Shown piece by piece: positions 1 through 10,624 of a DNA stretch of 64,000 nucleotides. Numbering within the stretch: position 1 is the stretch's first letter; each line of letters starts with the position of its first letter. Made by a program: the position numbers and the translations under genes. Source of the DNA: an uncultured bacterium (GTDB lineage Bacteria > Patescibacteriota > Gracilibacteria > Absconditabacterales > Absconditicoccaceae); NCBI GenBank assembly GCA_947168815.1, contig CAMVNG010000004.1, forward strand, positions 1 through 64,000, read 5' to 3'. Below the pieces are notes generated by a model, which was not told where the DNA came from, did no database searches, and worked only from the letters and a program-made list of their open reading frames with translations.

Positions 1-99
1 AACATTCTTACATCATAACTCTTTAATTTTATTCTCAACTTTGGAGTCTGATCTTTTTTTACAGCTGACATATATCTCTATATAGCAAAATATAAATAT

Positions 100-146
100 A
101 AGAAAACAGACCTCAGAACAATAAACTTCACCTTTTCCAAGGTCTG
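100..146 (-). terminator. Terminator of tuf
   Basis: On the minus strand a 7-bp stem (CAGACCT pairing with AGGTCTG, 107-113 and 140-146) is followed by a T-rich tract. The loop is long (26 nt), so the call is moderate. The first 100 bases beyond it show no gene that can be supported. Confidence 0.5.
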
Positions 147-161
147 CCTTTCTATGTTTTA

Positions 162-1334
162 TTACTCGATTACTTTTGTAACAACTCCAGCACCAACAGT
201 TCTACCTCATTCTCTAATAGCGAATCTCAAACCTTCTTCCATAGCAACTGGATAAATTAATTCAACAATAATCTTAGCGTTGTCACCAGGCATAATCATT
301 TCAACTCCTGGAGCTAATTCAATATTTCCTGTAACATCAGTAGTTCTCAAGAAGAATTGAGGTCTATAACCACTCATGAATGGAGTGTGTCTTCCTCCTT
401 CTTCCTTTTTAAGTACGTATACTTCAGCTTCAAATTTCTTGAAAGTCTTAACTGTTCCAGGAACACAAAGTACTTGTCCTCTTTCAATAGAATCTTTATC
501 TACACCTCTAAGAAGAAGTCCAACATTCATTCCAGATTCAGCTTCTGGGAATTGTTTATGGAACATTTCGATACCTGTAACTACAGTCTTCAAAGGATCA
601 GCACCTAGACCAAGAAGTTCAAGCTCGTCATTCATTTTAACAATACCTCTTTCAATTCTACCTGTTGCAACAGTTCCTCTACCTTTAATAGAGAATACAT
701 CTTCAACTGGCATCAAGAAAGGTTTTGCGTTATCTCTTTCTGGAAGAGGAATATAAGTATCCAAAGCATTAAACAAATCCCAAATAGGTTTTGCAGCAGC
801 TTCATCAGTTGGGTTTTCAACAGCCTTAAGAGCAGAACCTCTGATGATTGGACAATCTCTATCATATCCTTCTTTTCAAAGAAGATCTCTAATTTCTTCT
901 TCAACTAGGTCGATCATTTCAGGATCATCAACCATATCACACTTGTTTAAGAAAACAAGAATCTTTGGTACATTTACTTGTCTTGCAAGAAGAACATGTT
1001 CTCTAGTTTGAGGCATAGGTCCATCTGTAGCAGCAACAAGAAGAATAGCACCATCCATTTGAGCAGCACCAACAATCATGTTCTTTACATAATCGGCGTG
1101 TCCTGGACAATCGATATGTGCGTAGTGTCTGTTTTCAGTTTCATATTCTACATGTCTTGTAGCAATAGTAATACCTCTTGCTTTTTCTTCTGGAGCGTTA
1201 TCAATTTGATCGTACGCTGTGAATTCTGCAAACCCTTTAGTAGCTGCAACAGCTGTAAGAGCAGCAGTCAATGTTGTCTTACCGTGATCAACGTGACCAA
1301 TAGTTCCAACGTTTACGTGTGGTTTAGTAGCCAT
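162..1334 (-). CDS. tuf: Elongation factor Tu
   Basis: GTPase that delivers aminoacyl-tRNA to the ribosome in the cytoplasm. The 390-residue product has the family length. The N-terminus carries the G1 box GHVDHGKTT at about residues 18-26, followed by the switch-region RGITIA, DCPGH and the NKCD base-recognition box, then the two beta-barrel domains. Two in-frame TGA codons are seen, one after EEIRDLL and one in [15 protein letters not shown]; the second position is an invariant glycine in EF-Tu, which fixes UGA as Gly. The start is the ATG giving [11 protein letters not shown]. The gene lies downstream of three co-directional tRNA genes, has its own plausible promoter and ends before a hairpin terminator. 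Identification is essentially certain. Confidence 0.98.
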
Positions 1335-1377
1335 AGTAATTGTGTTTTAATAAACTAAAAGTTAAACATAGCTAATG

Positions 1378-1405
1378 TATATAAGAATTTGCTATACAAA
1401 TACAA
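1378..1405 (-). promoter_or_regulatory. Candidate promoter of tuf
   Basis: Reading the minus strand, TTGTAT (1400-1405) and TATATA (1378-1383) are separated by 16 nt and lie about 45 nt upstream of the tuf ATG. Seen by eye only; AT-rich DNA gives many such matches. Confidence 0.35.
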
Positions 1406-1456
1406 GAGGTTTTTTCGAAAAAAAAGCTGATTTTGATCATTTGGCAGATCTCACCG

Positions 1457-1515
1457 CGTAGATAAGCCACCAACTCTTTTTCAAAACCCCCCTCCAGATA
1501 TTAACCAAATCTACG
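1457..1515 (-). other. GC-rich structured segment between tRNA-Pro and tuf
   Basis: A 59-nt segment is closed by a perfect 7-bp inverted repeat (CGTAGAT / ATCTACG) and contains a G6 run on the minus strand. It is clearly richer in G+C than the DNA around it and lies just downstream of the tRNA array in the direction of transcription. The closing stem has tRNA acceptor length, but there is no T-arm consensus. It could be a processed leader or a small RNA; no family is recognised. Confidence 0.3.
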
Positions 1516-1575
1516 TAAGGCAATATATCCAGAGAACATTAATATATTTTATTTTTCTTATTATATCTATTCAAA

Positions 1576-1649
1576 TCGGGAACGCGGGACTCGAACTCGC
1601 GACCTCTTGGTCCCAAACCAAGCGCTCTAGCCATCTGAGCTAGTTCCCG
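1576..1649 (-). tRNA. tRNA-Pro (anticodon TGG)
   Basis: Cloverleaf with acceptor stem CGGGAAC/GTTCCCG, a D-arm TAGCTCAG..., anticodon loop TTTGGGA with anticodon TGG, and T-arm GTTCGAGTC. CCA is not encoded. It is the last of three tandem tRNA genes reading leftward. Confidence 0.95.
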
Positions 1650-1655
1650 TTAGAA

Positions 1656-1732
1656 TGGTGGGCGTGGGTGGACTCGAACCACCGACCTCACCCTTATCAG
1701 AGGTGCGCTCTAACCGCCTGAGCTACACGCCC
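1656..1732 (-). tRNA. tRNA-Ile (anticodon GAT)
   Basis: Acceptor stem GGGCGTG/CACGCCC, anticodon loop CTGATAA with anticodon GAT, and T-arm GGTTCGAGTCC. The 3' CCA is encoded (1656-1658). Middle gene of the tandem trio. Confidence 0.95.
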
Positions 1733-1751
1733 ATTCTAACAAACTTTCAAG

Positions 1752-1826
1752 TGGTGCCAAGAGGCAGAATCGAACTGCCGACACAAGGCTTTTCAGGCCT
1801 CTGCTCTACCACTGAGCTACCTTGGC
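1752..1826 (-). tRNA. tRNA-Phe (anticodon GAA)
   Basis: Acceptor stem GCCAAGG/TCTTGGC, anticodon stem GAGGC/GCCTT around loop CTGAAAA (anticodon GAA), and T-arm AGTTCGATTCT. The 3' CCA is encoded. First of the three tandem tRNAs, so the promoter should lie just above 1826. Confidence 0.9.
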
Positions 1827-1884
1827 ATCAAACGATAGCAAGAAAGTTTATACAAAAATGAAAACCAAATTCAAGAGCAATTAA

Positions 1885-1919
1885 TAAAAAAAACACCCCC
1901 TATTTTATTAAGGGTGTTT
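1885..1919 (-). terminator. Terminator of the FISUMP surface protein gene
   Basis: Minus-strand hairpin ACACCC...GGGTGT followed by a run of eight T, starting about 30 nt after the TAA of the gene at 1952. It separates that gene from the tRNA array. Confidence 0.8.
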
Positions 1920-1951
1920 AATATAATGAATCTTTAAATCTTACAAGCAAA

Positions 1952-4900
1952 TTAATCCTTAAAACAACGTACCGCGAACAAACTTCAACAATCTCAAGAA
2001 TTACTACAACCTTCGGTATCAAGTCTTATAAAATTATCATTATACGTATGTTCTCTATCCATGAAAGCCAATATAGGCATATAAGTATTATATATTGGGT
2101 GCTTGTAAAAACTAGACGTCATATAGTATGCTTTTGTTTCTCAAAAAGTAATATTTGAAATATCTCATTGTCAATCAACCGTTTTTTCATATACGGATGG
2201 CAATAAGAAATCATCCATAAACGTATGTTTAGCAAGATATTCAGAACTACTACTATTATGCATTTTAAATTCCGCCATATTATACCAAAGACGTTGTAAA
2301 TTATCCCACTCTTCTTTGCTTGGAACATGGTATCAAGAAGGGCATGGTTCTACCCTTTTCACCCCATTTATTTCCCAATACAAAAGATTATAATTATTCC
2401 GATAATCTAGATAATCTTGCACTTCTGTCGAATACCTAGAAGCCTTACAACTAAATCATATATTATTTCACCATCTATAATATTTTCCGAATGTAGCTGG
2501 ACATGATCATCATAAATAAACTCATGTTCAAGCAGCTGTTGCTCAAAGATTCCTATCTTGAATAGTAATTGATGTACTTCCATCAGTAATAGTAATTGTT
2601 TTAGCGGTTGAATTATGAGTTACACCTGCACAATGATTATTATAAGAGAATCCATTTGTACACGCTCCACAATAATTATCCTCACACTTCCATGTATATA
2701 ATGCTCAATTTTCTGATTGATTGGTTGGAGTTATTCAAGCAGAACACAACAAATTATTAGCCGGTTTTCAATTATACGATTTTTCATTTGCTGTTCAGCA
2801 TCATTTTTTAGTCCATTCAGCATAAAGATCTATTGTAATTCCACACCTATTATCAATAAAATCTTCAAAATCCTCTAACATATCACCTGAAACATAATGT
2901 TCATCGTTTAGATCCATCAAAAAATTATCTTCATCTCTATCAACGGCATTCCAATCCAATAATAGATATCAATCCTTTGTAAATTGATTCTTATTAATCT
3001 TAAACGATTTACCACATTCAATAACCTGGTCTGACATAGTTCCATTTCATTGAAGTGTATTATCAAAATATCAATATGGAATAAAATGTAATGTGTTTGT
3101 TGTAGGAGCTGTAGCATCTACTGCACATGCACAAATTAGTTCTTGTTCTGTTGGTCATCCTTCATTATAACAACATAGTTCATGAAAATTTGTACATTTA
3201 TTTGCTGAATGACTATATCATAAATGACTAATATCAACACCTGAACAAGGATTTCATTTTGAATTAGATGTACACTTTTGTCAACCATAACTACTCCATG
3301 CATATTCTGTACATGATGGAGTTGTTTTTGCTTTAAAAATAGCATACAATGTCATATTTGAGACAACTGTTGGGTTGCTTATTGCTGTTGTAGCTCAACT
3401 ATTAGTATTCCATCATACAAAATCATGTCAAGATTTCGATCCTGTATAATTCTTAAGATTAAGTACCGTATCTTTTTGTACAGATACAGAACCTGTCGTT
3501 ATCCATGATCATCAATTAGCTTTAAATGTTACTGTATACATAACTATATCACTTTCACATTTTTTACTTTCTACATTATATGTCTTACCAGTTGGACACC
3601 ACGTACATAAATCCGATTTAAAAGCAGCCTCATCTCACGCATTTTCTCATTTACAATACCATGCATATGACTGAGTACTGCTATTCTCTGTAACAACTTC
3701 GACACTTCAAACTTTACACCATGTATTCTTATTATTAGAAGCAAATTGTGCTTTTTCCCCACACTGTCATTTCTTTTTCAAAACACATTTATTTGTTGTT
3801 CATCAAGACCAAACATAATTTGCAGAAGCATTACATGTATGACAGAATTTCTCTCATAAAGATCCTGTTGGACTTTCACAATTCCATGTTTTATTTCAAT
3901 TAGCATCAGTCGATGTAGATTTAGCAACTCCTCAAGATGTACATCAATCATTCCAATCCGTAGTAATAGTTACATCGTTTCTACAAGAAGTACCTTCAAT
4001 CTTAAAACATTTAATACTTCAATCACTGTCTTTTATCCGATTACCAGATGCATCCTTTAAATTTTTATATCCATCCTCACAAAGAGAACAAATTTGCTTT
4101 GTATTTGTTTCTCATCAACCTTCTACCCAATAAACAGGATATCACACAGGTAAACATTCCCATATATTTTTATGATTAACAAATCTAATTGAAGTTGTAT
4201 CTAATACTCATTCTCACGCACATGAATTCAATGTAGATCAACATCTACCCTTTACAAGTTTTCTTTTTGTACTACAAGAAACAGTATCACCTCATAATGA
4301 ATCTTCACATGTCCATTGCCAACCAGAAACATAGTCTTCTCAAAAATAAGAAGATGTCACTTCTTGAATATCTGAAGAATTTCAAGCCTCACACGCTTCT
4401 GCTTTTGTTAAAGAATCTCTTTCATCATACTCAGAATATTTACATAATGCACCATCCCATGAGAATCCATCAATCGTTGGACAAAGATTTCTACATTTTT
4501 GTGTAGGAGTCATTGAAACCCAACCAGTTCCATTACAGCCACAGAAACATCCAAATGCTCATCATGTATATTGAATAGCTCCTTGAATTGCTGGTCAACA
4601 ATGAACAGCTTCTCACGATATTTGCATAATTCAATCAGCAACATTCAACGCTCACGTAGAATTATTTTTAGTAACAGTTATATTTGAAGCATCCTTTATA
4701 ATTAGTCAGTTTTTTGCATACATAACAAAAGTATTCTCTCTTGATGCAGATTCTTTATTTGTTGTTCCATTCCACATAAACACATTATCTTTTTCAATTT
4801 CAATATTTTTTCAAAAAGCAACAGAATTGTTCGCATTAATCTTTACTCCTGTAAATCCAAAAATATAAGAATTATTTCATTCAATTTTATTATTAACACC

Positions 4901-5392
4901 ACCTATAATAAAGCTATTATCTCCACTAATTGTGTTCTTATTTCCTCAAAGAATATATGAAGCAATTCCCTTTATTATTTTATTACTCGTTCCTCAAAGA
5001 ATAGCACTTCATGAAGCATCTTGTTCTATTGTGTTTCATGATCATCAAACAAGAAATGAATTTGCTCAAGAAATAGTATTATTTCTACCTTGAAACAAAG
5101 AAGATCATGTAGAAAGCTTGCCCATACGATCATTGGCTCATGAAATAGCCATCATCATTCTACCTCACATATGAACAGATCCATTCTGCAAATTCATAAG
5201 TATTTCTGTTTCAGGATGTGCTGGATCCCTTACTGCTCATGAAGAAAAATAAATTTTTTGTATATCTTGAATTGCAGTACCCAATATAGATTGAACTTTC
5301 AAAACATCATTAGAAGCCCATGTTGCTGTAGCTCACAATACCAAGAAAACAAAAGATAACATTAACATTCTTTTTTTTGTTTTTTTATTCAT
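1952..5392 (-). CDS. Secreted surface protein with beta-roll head, InlB-type repeat and C-terminal FISUMP domain
   Basis: A 1146-residue secreted protein of unknown ligand. The start gives MNKKTKKRMLMLSFVFLVLG, a signal peptide. Residues of about 50-230 show recurring N-[TK]-I-x-G-x-N-S-[FY]-x-x-G units, like the left-handed beta-roll heads of trimeric adhesins. A Cys-rich middle part follows, with one InlB B-type repeat (YTVTFKANGG...) near residue 615. The last 200 residues are a FISUMP (Fib_succ_major) domain: IQDRNLGATA, YYRWGNN, PCPSGYHVPS and the terminal FAVRCFKD. That domain type also carries the variable repeats of the DGR target at 31866, but the DNA here does not match the template repeat. 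TGA encodes glycine dozens of times. A role in surface binding is inferred. Confidence 0.85.
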
Positions 5393-5620
5393 TTCTTTAT
5401 TTGAATAATAAAAGGAAAAGTTTTTCTCCCTTTAAGGATAATCAAATATCCAAAATATACAAATTTTTTAACATTTTTACACAATTCTCTAAAAAAATCC
5501 TTTGACTTTATAAGAAAAAGAGTTTTTATAAGAAAAACACCAATAAAAAGCAGAATACATAATCCTTTGACTTTAACGAAGGAATCTCTAAAACAAAGCC
5601 GAAATAAAAAGACGATAAAA

Positions 5621-5875
5621 ATGAAAAGAAAAATCAAAAATCAGATTCTTTCATTCCTAAATATACTACTGTTTCTTTATTGCTGCATCTCATCATTCCA
5701 AATATTAAATTTCTGGAGACTAGCAATCAAAAATAATTTTTTCTCAAGGGATCCATTCCCTTTAATAGAATGTGTAGTATTAATAGGAACGACTATTGTT
5801 ATGGTTTGTCTTTGGGTTATTCAAGGTCTATTAACTCAACACCTTGAAAATAAAAAAAAGAAAAACACCTTCTAA
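5621..5875 (+). CDS. Small membrane protein of unknown function
   Basis: An 84-residue ORF starting MKRKIKNQILSF with two hydrophobic stretches (about residues 9-27 and 47-66) and a Lys-rich end, suggesting a two-helix membrane protein. The in-frame ATG at 5567 would lengthen it by 18 residues; the later start is preferred because the basic stretch then directly precedes the first helix. It stands alone between a divergent surface-protein gene and convergent dnaJ, and ends just before a shared terminator. No family is recognised and no TGA codon lies in it, so coding status rests on the hydrophobic pattern and the well-placed terminator. Confidence 0.5.
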   Translation: MKRKIKNQILSFLNILLFLYCCISSFQILNFWRLAIKNNFFSRDPFPLIECVVLIGTTIVMVCLWVIQGLLTQHLENKKKKNTF

Positions 5876-5898
5876 GGATCTTATGAGGTGTTTTTTAT
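5862..5898. terminator. Bidirectional terminator
   Basis: Hairpin AACACCT...AGGTGTT with T-runs on both strands, overlapping the 3' end of the small membrane protein gene and lying 15 nt after the dnaJ stop on the other strand. Confidence 0.85.
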
Positions 5899-5912
5899 AT
5901 AATTAATACATA

Positions 5913-6974
5913 TTACATATTCTGTAATTCTTTCCATAATTTTTCTTGATCTTTACTTAATTTTTTAGGAACTGCTACTTGCAATTCAACAATTAGATCC
6001 CCCCTCTTTCCAAAAAGAGATTTCTCTCCAAATCATTTTCCTCCTACACGAATTTTTTGACCAATCTGAGTTCCTTTTGGAATTTTTACTTTCAATTTTC
6101 ATTCTGGATGAGCAACCTCAACTTCGCCTCAAAGTACAAGATCAAACAAGGTTGCCTCTGCCTTTACATATAAGTCATCCTGTCTTCTTTCATATTTAGA
6201 AGATTCCTCAACATCAATTCTTATATAAAGATCTCATGCTGGAACTCATCAAATTCCTTCATCACCTCTACCTGCATATTTAAGAAAACTTCATGACTTA
6301 ATTCCTGCAGGAATATCTAAATCTAAAGTCTCTTTTTTTCATTGTAAGCCTCAATTTTTTAATATTTTTCCATCTTTTTTATAAAGAGTTCAAACTCATC
6401 AACATTCAGGACAAGCTGATTGTGTTTGAAATACTCAAAAAGGCGTCTGTGTCTGCTGAGAAACTCTACCAGTTCAATTACAATGAGTACATTTTTCCTC
6501 TACGGCTCATTCAACTTTCACATTTCTTGTATAGGCAATTTTCTTTTTAACTCACAAATAAGCCTCTTCAAAAGTAATAGAAATGTGTTTTTCCAAGGTC
6601 TCTCACTGAGAAGGCTTTCTAGATCTTCCTCATCAAAAACCAGCTCAACCAAACATTCATCAAAGCAAATCTCAAATATCTCAAAAATCAAAACTTGCTC
6701 ATCCTCAATTAAAACCTCAAAAATCAAATCCACCACCTCAAAATCATCAAGCACCAAATCATCATTTTCTATAAAGATCATATTGCTGTTTCTTTTTTTC
6801 ATCAGAAAGAACTTGATATGCTTCATTAATTTCTTGAAATTTCTCCTTAGATCATCAACGATCAGGATGATATTTTACAGCTCACTTTCTAAAGGCTTTT
6901 TTTATTTCATCTTGAGATGCATCTTCTCACACTCAAAGTATTTCATAATAATTCTTCTTAGGATCAAAATCCAT
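5913..6974 (-). CDS. dnaJ: Chaperone DnaJ with a half-size zinc finger
   Basis: Hsp40 co-chaperone that stimulates DnaK ATPase and holds unfolded protein. In order: J domain (KNYYEILGV, HPDRGG at about residues 36-41, then NEAYQVLSD), a Gly/Phe-rich linker largely written with TGA, a Cys-rich segment, and the two C-terminal substrate domains ending KLWKELQNM. The 353 residues are a little short for DnaJ because the Cys-rich segment has only two CxxCxGxG units (CTHCNGTG and CPECGGVG) where the family usually has four, so it can bind one zinc at most. Every family glycine tested is TGA or GGN, supporting code 25. Start MDFDPKKNYYE is the only sensible one. Confidence 0.95.
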
Positions 6975-7090
6975 AACAACTAAACATAATAAGATAAATA
7001 TAGCACCAAAATAGCAAAGGTGATTTTATTCTTTTTTTTATAAAATACAAGTATTAATGTTCTAAACGTTTTTACAAAAAAATATGAAAC

Positions 7091-7126
7091 AAAAAAATCC
7101 AACAATCTAAATTGTTAGATTTTTTA
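7091..7126. terminator. Terminator, probably bidirectional
   Basis: Imperfect hairpin (ATCCAACAAT / ATTGTTAGAT) bounded by an A-run and a T-run, 15 nt past the stop of the minus-strand gene at 7141. The rest of the gap to dnaJ is plain AT-rich sequence. Confidence 0.7.
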
Positions 7127-7140
7127 ATACAAAGAAAAAA

Positions 7141-7482
7141 TTATCTACTTCTAACCATTTTTCTCATTTTTGTTCTTGTCCATCCTGAAGCTGGAGCTAA
7201 TACCATTTCTGATCCACCAGCTGGAGTTCTAATATATCTATATCCATCAGGATCTGTTCTCAATCTTGTTTCCCAACAAACCTTTCTTCCTCTCAAAAAC
7301 CAATTATAGGTTGATCATCTTGGATTTGTATACACTCATACTACTCCCAACTCCTTTGCTTCTTCAAGCTCCAATTTTCTTTTTGGATAATCAAACCTCC
7401 TACTTCCTCTAATTCTACTAGCTTGCTTAGCTTGTTGAGCTTTTTTCTTTGCAATACCTTGTTTATTTGTTCTACTTGCCAT
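7141..7482 (-). CDS. Small basic protein, possibly RNA-binding
   Basis: A 113-residue, very basic, soluble protein starting MASRTNKQGIAKKKAQQ. The N-terminus is a Lys/Arg/Gln-rich helix. The C-terminal part has conserved-looking aromatic and glycine positions (NWFLRGRKVCWETRLRTD, then TPAGGSEMVLAP). Two TGA codons are present. It starts 24 nt after the yidC stop in a minus-strand run frr-yidC-this gene, a setting typical of ribosome and membrane biogenesis genes. The charge and context suggest an RNA- or ribosome-binding role, but no family is recognised. Confidence 0.75.
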
Positions 7483-7506
7483 GGTATAAAAAACATAACA
7501 TATAAA

Positions 7507-8313
7507 TTATTTACTTTCAACAACAACTGGTTTATTTTTATTAAATAACAAATTCCATTTTGCTTTTAATAACACACGATACTGTATTAAATATTGTATA
7601 ACACTAAAGAGTGATGTTGTAGCTAAATAAAGTCCTACTCAAGACTGAATTGACCAAACAACAGAAGCCATCATTATTGTCATCATAATATTCATACCTC
7701 ACATCATCTTAGACATATCTGGCATAGCAACACCTCCTGGCATAGCAGCAGGTTTTGGCGCCTTCTGAGTTAAACTAGTCAACCAAAATTGAATAAAATT
7801 TAAACAAGCAACAACAATAGTTAATACTAAACTATTTTTCTCAAACAAATCTATTCCCAAGAACATAGAATTAACATTCTGTGCATCAAGATATTTGTTA
7901 CCAAAATTAAAGAAAAAACTATATAACCACTCATTTGGTACTTCTCAAATAGCAAACTTTCTTACAACAAAATAAAGACCAATAAATACAGGCAACTGAA
8001 TAAGCATAGAAAGACATCCCTTTAATGGTGCAGAACCTTCTTTTTTTAACAATTTCATTGTTTCCTCAGAAAGTTTCTGTGGGTTGTCCTTATATTTATC
8101 TTGAATCTCCTGCATTTTTGGCTGAATATTAGACATTCCTTTACTCATTTTAGCTCAAGCAAGTGTATTTCTTAACAAAAGAAGTCTAACTCAAACCGTT
8201 AAAAGAACAATAGCAATTCACAAATTACCTCAAAATATTGCCAAAAAGATAATTAGGAGATTAAAGACTGGACGATACAAAAACTCCGCCCATAATATAT
8301 TCAACCAATTCAT
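7507..8313 (-). CDS. yidC: Membrane protein insertase YidC/Oxa1
   Basis: Inserts and folds membrane proteins together with, or independent of, SecYEG. The 268-residue product has the short form without the large periplasmic domain of proteobacterial YidC. It shows five hydrophobic segments, the cytoplasmic helical hairpin after the first core helix (MSKGMSNIQPKMQEIQDKYK, then ETMKLLKKEG), the conserved PLKGCLSMLIQLPVFIGLY segment, and a basic tail. The hydrophilic-groove Arg (VRLLLLRN) is present. Glycines are often TGA. It lies between frr and the small basic protein on the same strand; the short gaps suggest one transcript. Confidence 0.95.
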
Positions 8314-8341
8314 GAATCTAAAAAGAAGTTAAAAGATAAAA

Positions 8342-8890
8342 CTATAATTTCATAAGTTCTTCTGTTTTTAATTTAACCAAAGTATCTACTTTTGCAGATT
8401 GTGCCTTCGTTAATTCTTCAACATTTTTTTCGTTAGCTTTGTGCTCATCTTCAGAAATTTCTTTAGCTGCAAGTTGTTTTTTTGTGTCATTCATCGCATC
8501 TTGCCTTACCTGTCTAATTTGAGTTTTTGTGTCTTCACCCATTGATTTAACCTGCTTTGCAATTTGATCTCTTCTCTCTTGTGTTAATGCTGGAATTTTT
8601 ACCAAAATATGAGATCATTGATTATCAACACCAACCCCCATATCAGCTTCATAAATAGCATTAGCAATACCCTTAGAGCTAGATTTATCCCATGGTTCAA
8701 TTTTCAAAGTAGTATTATCCATAACAGTAACATGAGCTAATGCATTTAATTTCATCACTCAATAATCTGTTGTCACATTTAAATTATCAACCAATCATGT
8801 GGTTGCTCTTCATACTTGTAACCCTGCAAATTCTTGTTCTAAATAAGCAATAGCCTTTTTCATTTGTTGTTCATAGATTGCAAGCTCCAT
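8342..8890 (-). CDS. frr: Ribosome recycling factor
   Basis: Splits post-termination ribosomes with EF-G. The 182 residues match the family length. The C-terminal half is diagnostic: IPALTQERRDQIAKQVK, then IRQVRQDAMNDTKKQ, and a Lys/Glu-rich helix ending TEELMKL. The N-terminal start MELAIYEQQMKKAI gives the first long helix, and four TGA codons (Gly) lie before the IPALT motif, so standard-code prediction finds only the last 87 residues. It heads a minus-strand group with yidC and the small basic protein and is divergent from the secreted-protein gene at 9016. Confidence 0.95.
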
Positions 8891-9015
8891 AAGAATAATT
8901 TTACTTGATAAAAAATCTAAATTTAGTATATAAAGAAAAATCCCTTTTTTGCAAGGAGAAAAAATAGTACAATACACAAATTAAAAAAGAGAACCGTTTA
9001 CCTAATTCTTCATCT

Positions 9016-10602
9016 ATGAAAAAAACGCTTTCAAAAATACTCATATTCTTACTCTGTTTTCAACTGATAACTCCAAATTTTCTTATCAATAAAACTTATG
9101 CTGAGAATAGTCCAAAGAAATGTGAAAACAACGAACCTGTCTGTTCTGCAACCCCTGATTCTCTTTCAATATATCTTGAATTTCAAAAAGAGATGGCAAA
9201 TCTCTTAAGTAAAAATGGGTTTAAAACAGCAACAGAAACAATGGAAGACGGTTGAGCAGGACTCTTTACCTCTAAAATGCTGCAACTAACAGGACTCCAA
9301 ACATTTAATAATTCACTTGCAGGACAATCTTTAAGAATCTTTGATATAACTGTAACAAGATCAGCAACAGCTATAATAACAGCCACCTTCCTTTTTGAAT
9401 TAGCTGCTGTTGGTGCATTAGCAGACAATACAATAGGACTCTCTGTTCTTTTTCAAGAAAGACCAATAGTAAGAGACCGAATGAAGCTTCTCGATGTAGA
9501 ACGAAGATTAAACACTGCTGCATATGAATTATGACGTGCTTGAGAAATAGCAAAAACCGTAGTAGAAATGGAAAAGATTAATGCAATTATTAAAAAATAC
9601 GTAGATAAAGGACTATTTACTGAAGGAAGTCAATTCAAAAGTTGAAGATATATGGATATAATCATGGAACTAGTTGAACTCAATGCAACAATGAAACGAT
9701 TCTTAATATACGATGACAGCAACCCAATAAAAGAGTATAAAGACAATTGACATACCATTTGAATAGAAGAAGAATGGTATACCAAAATTGAAGATGATTA
9801 TAAATGTACAAGACCAAAATACTGATTAAAATGTAACACATCACGAGCTGCATTAAAAAATAATCTAAAAATACTTACCAACAACACTAAGAAACAAGGA
9901 CAATGAAGTATCAAACAAATAAAAAAAGCTTATCAAGACCTCATGGAATCTGTTGGTCATTGGTGAGCACTAAAAAGTAATATTCAATGAAAAGCTAATA
10001 AATCACAACTCAGTGAAAGAGAAATTCTGCTTCTTAAAGGAAGATATGGTCTTAATACTAATAGAATTACTGAACAGGATTGAACATCAATTCTTTCAAT
10101 AAATTCAAATATTAAAGAACAATGGAAAAAATTAACTAAAACAGTAAATGCAACAGTGAAATCAGTAAAAGGAACTATTTCAAATTTAAAACGCAACAAT
10201 AAAAAATGTTATGATTTGTGTTGAGACGATTTAAAAAATGAAAAATGTCAGAAATATATCAAAAACAACTCTCGATGTAAAGAAGGACTAGAAAAAAAAG
10301 ATCCTGACATCTTAAAATACTCAATAACAGCAAAAACTAATCAATATAGTTGAACAAACTTAGCTCGAAGACTTTCTGATGCATATGACAATCTGGAAAA
10401 ATCTAAAGAAAATGCAAATAAAATAGCCGCTATAACAATGAGCGCCCCTCTTACTAAAGACTTCCGAATATATTCCAAAAAAATTGATAAAATCTGAGAA
10501 CAAACAATAGGAGATGCAAAAAAAGGACTTAGACAAGCTATGAAAGAAGTTTGCGAAAAACAATGTACTAATAAAGATAGCGAATGTTGTTATATGCCAT
10601 AA
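9016..10602 (+). CDS. Secreted or membrane-anchored protein of unknown function (first of three)
   Basis: A 528-residue product starting MKKTLSKILIFLLCFQLITP, a signal peptide likely cut after TYA. A second hydrophobic stretch lies around residues 113-143. The rest is hydrophilic, Lys/Asn-rich and mostly helical, with scattered Cys pairs, several in a cluster at the C-terminus (CEKQCTN, ECCYMP), fitting disulfides in an exported protein. It is the first of three same-strand genes with the same layout (22-nt gap to the next), which probably form an operon. No family is recognised. TGA codes glycine throughout, so a standard reading stops after residue 79. Confidence 0.8.
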
Positions 10603-10624
10603 GCTTTAATACAATAATTAAATT

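Noticed and set aside
1655-1861. Plus-strand frame with GLEPPTSPL-like sequence over the tRNA genes
   Set aside because: A well-known false ORF type caused by antisense translation of tRNA genes.
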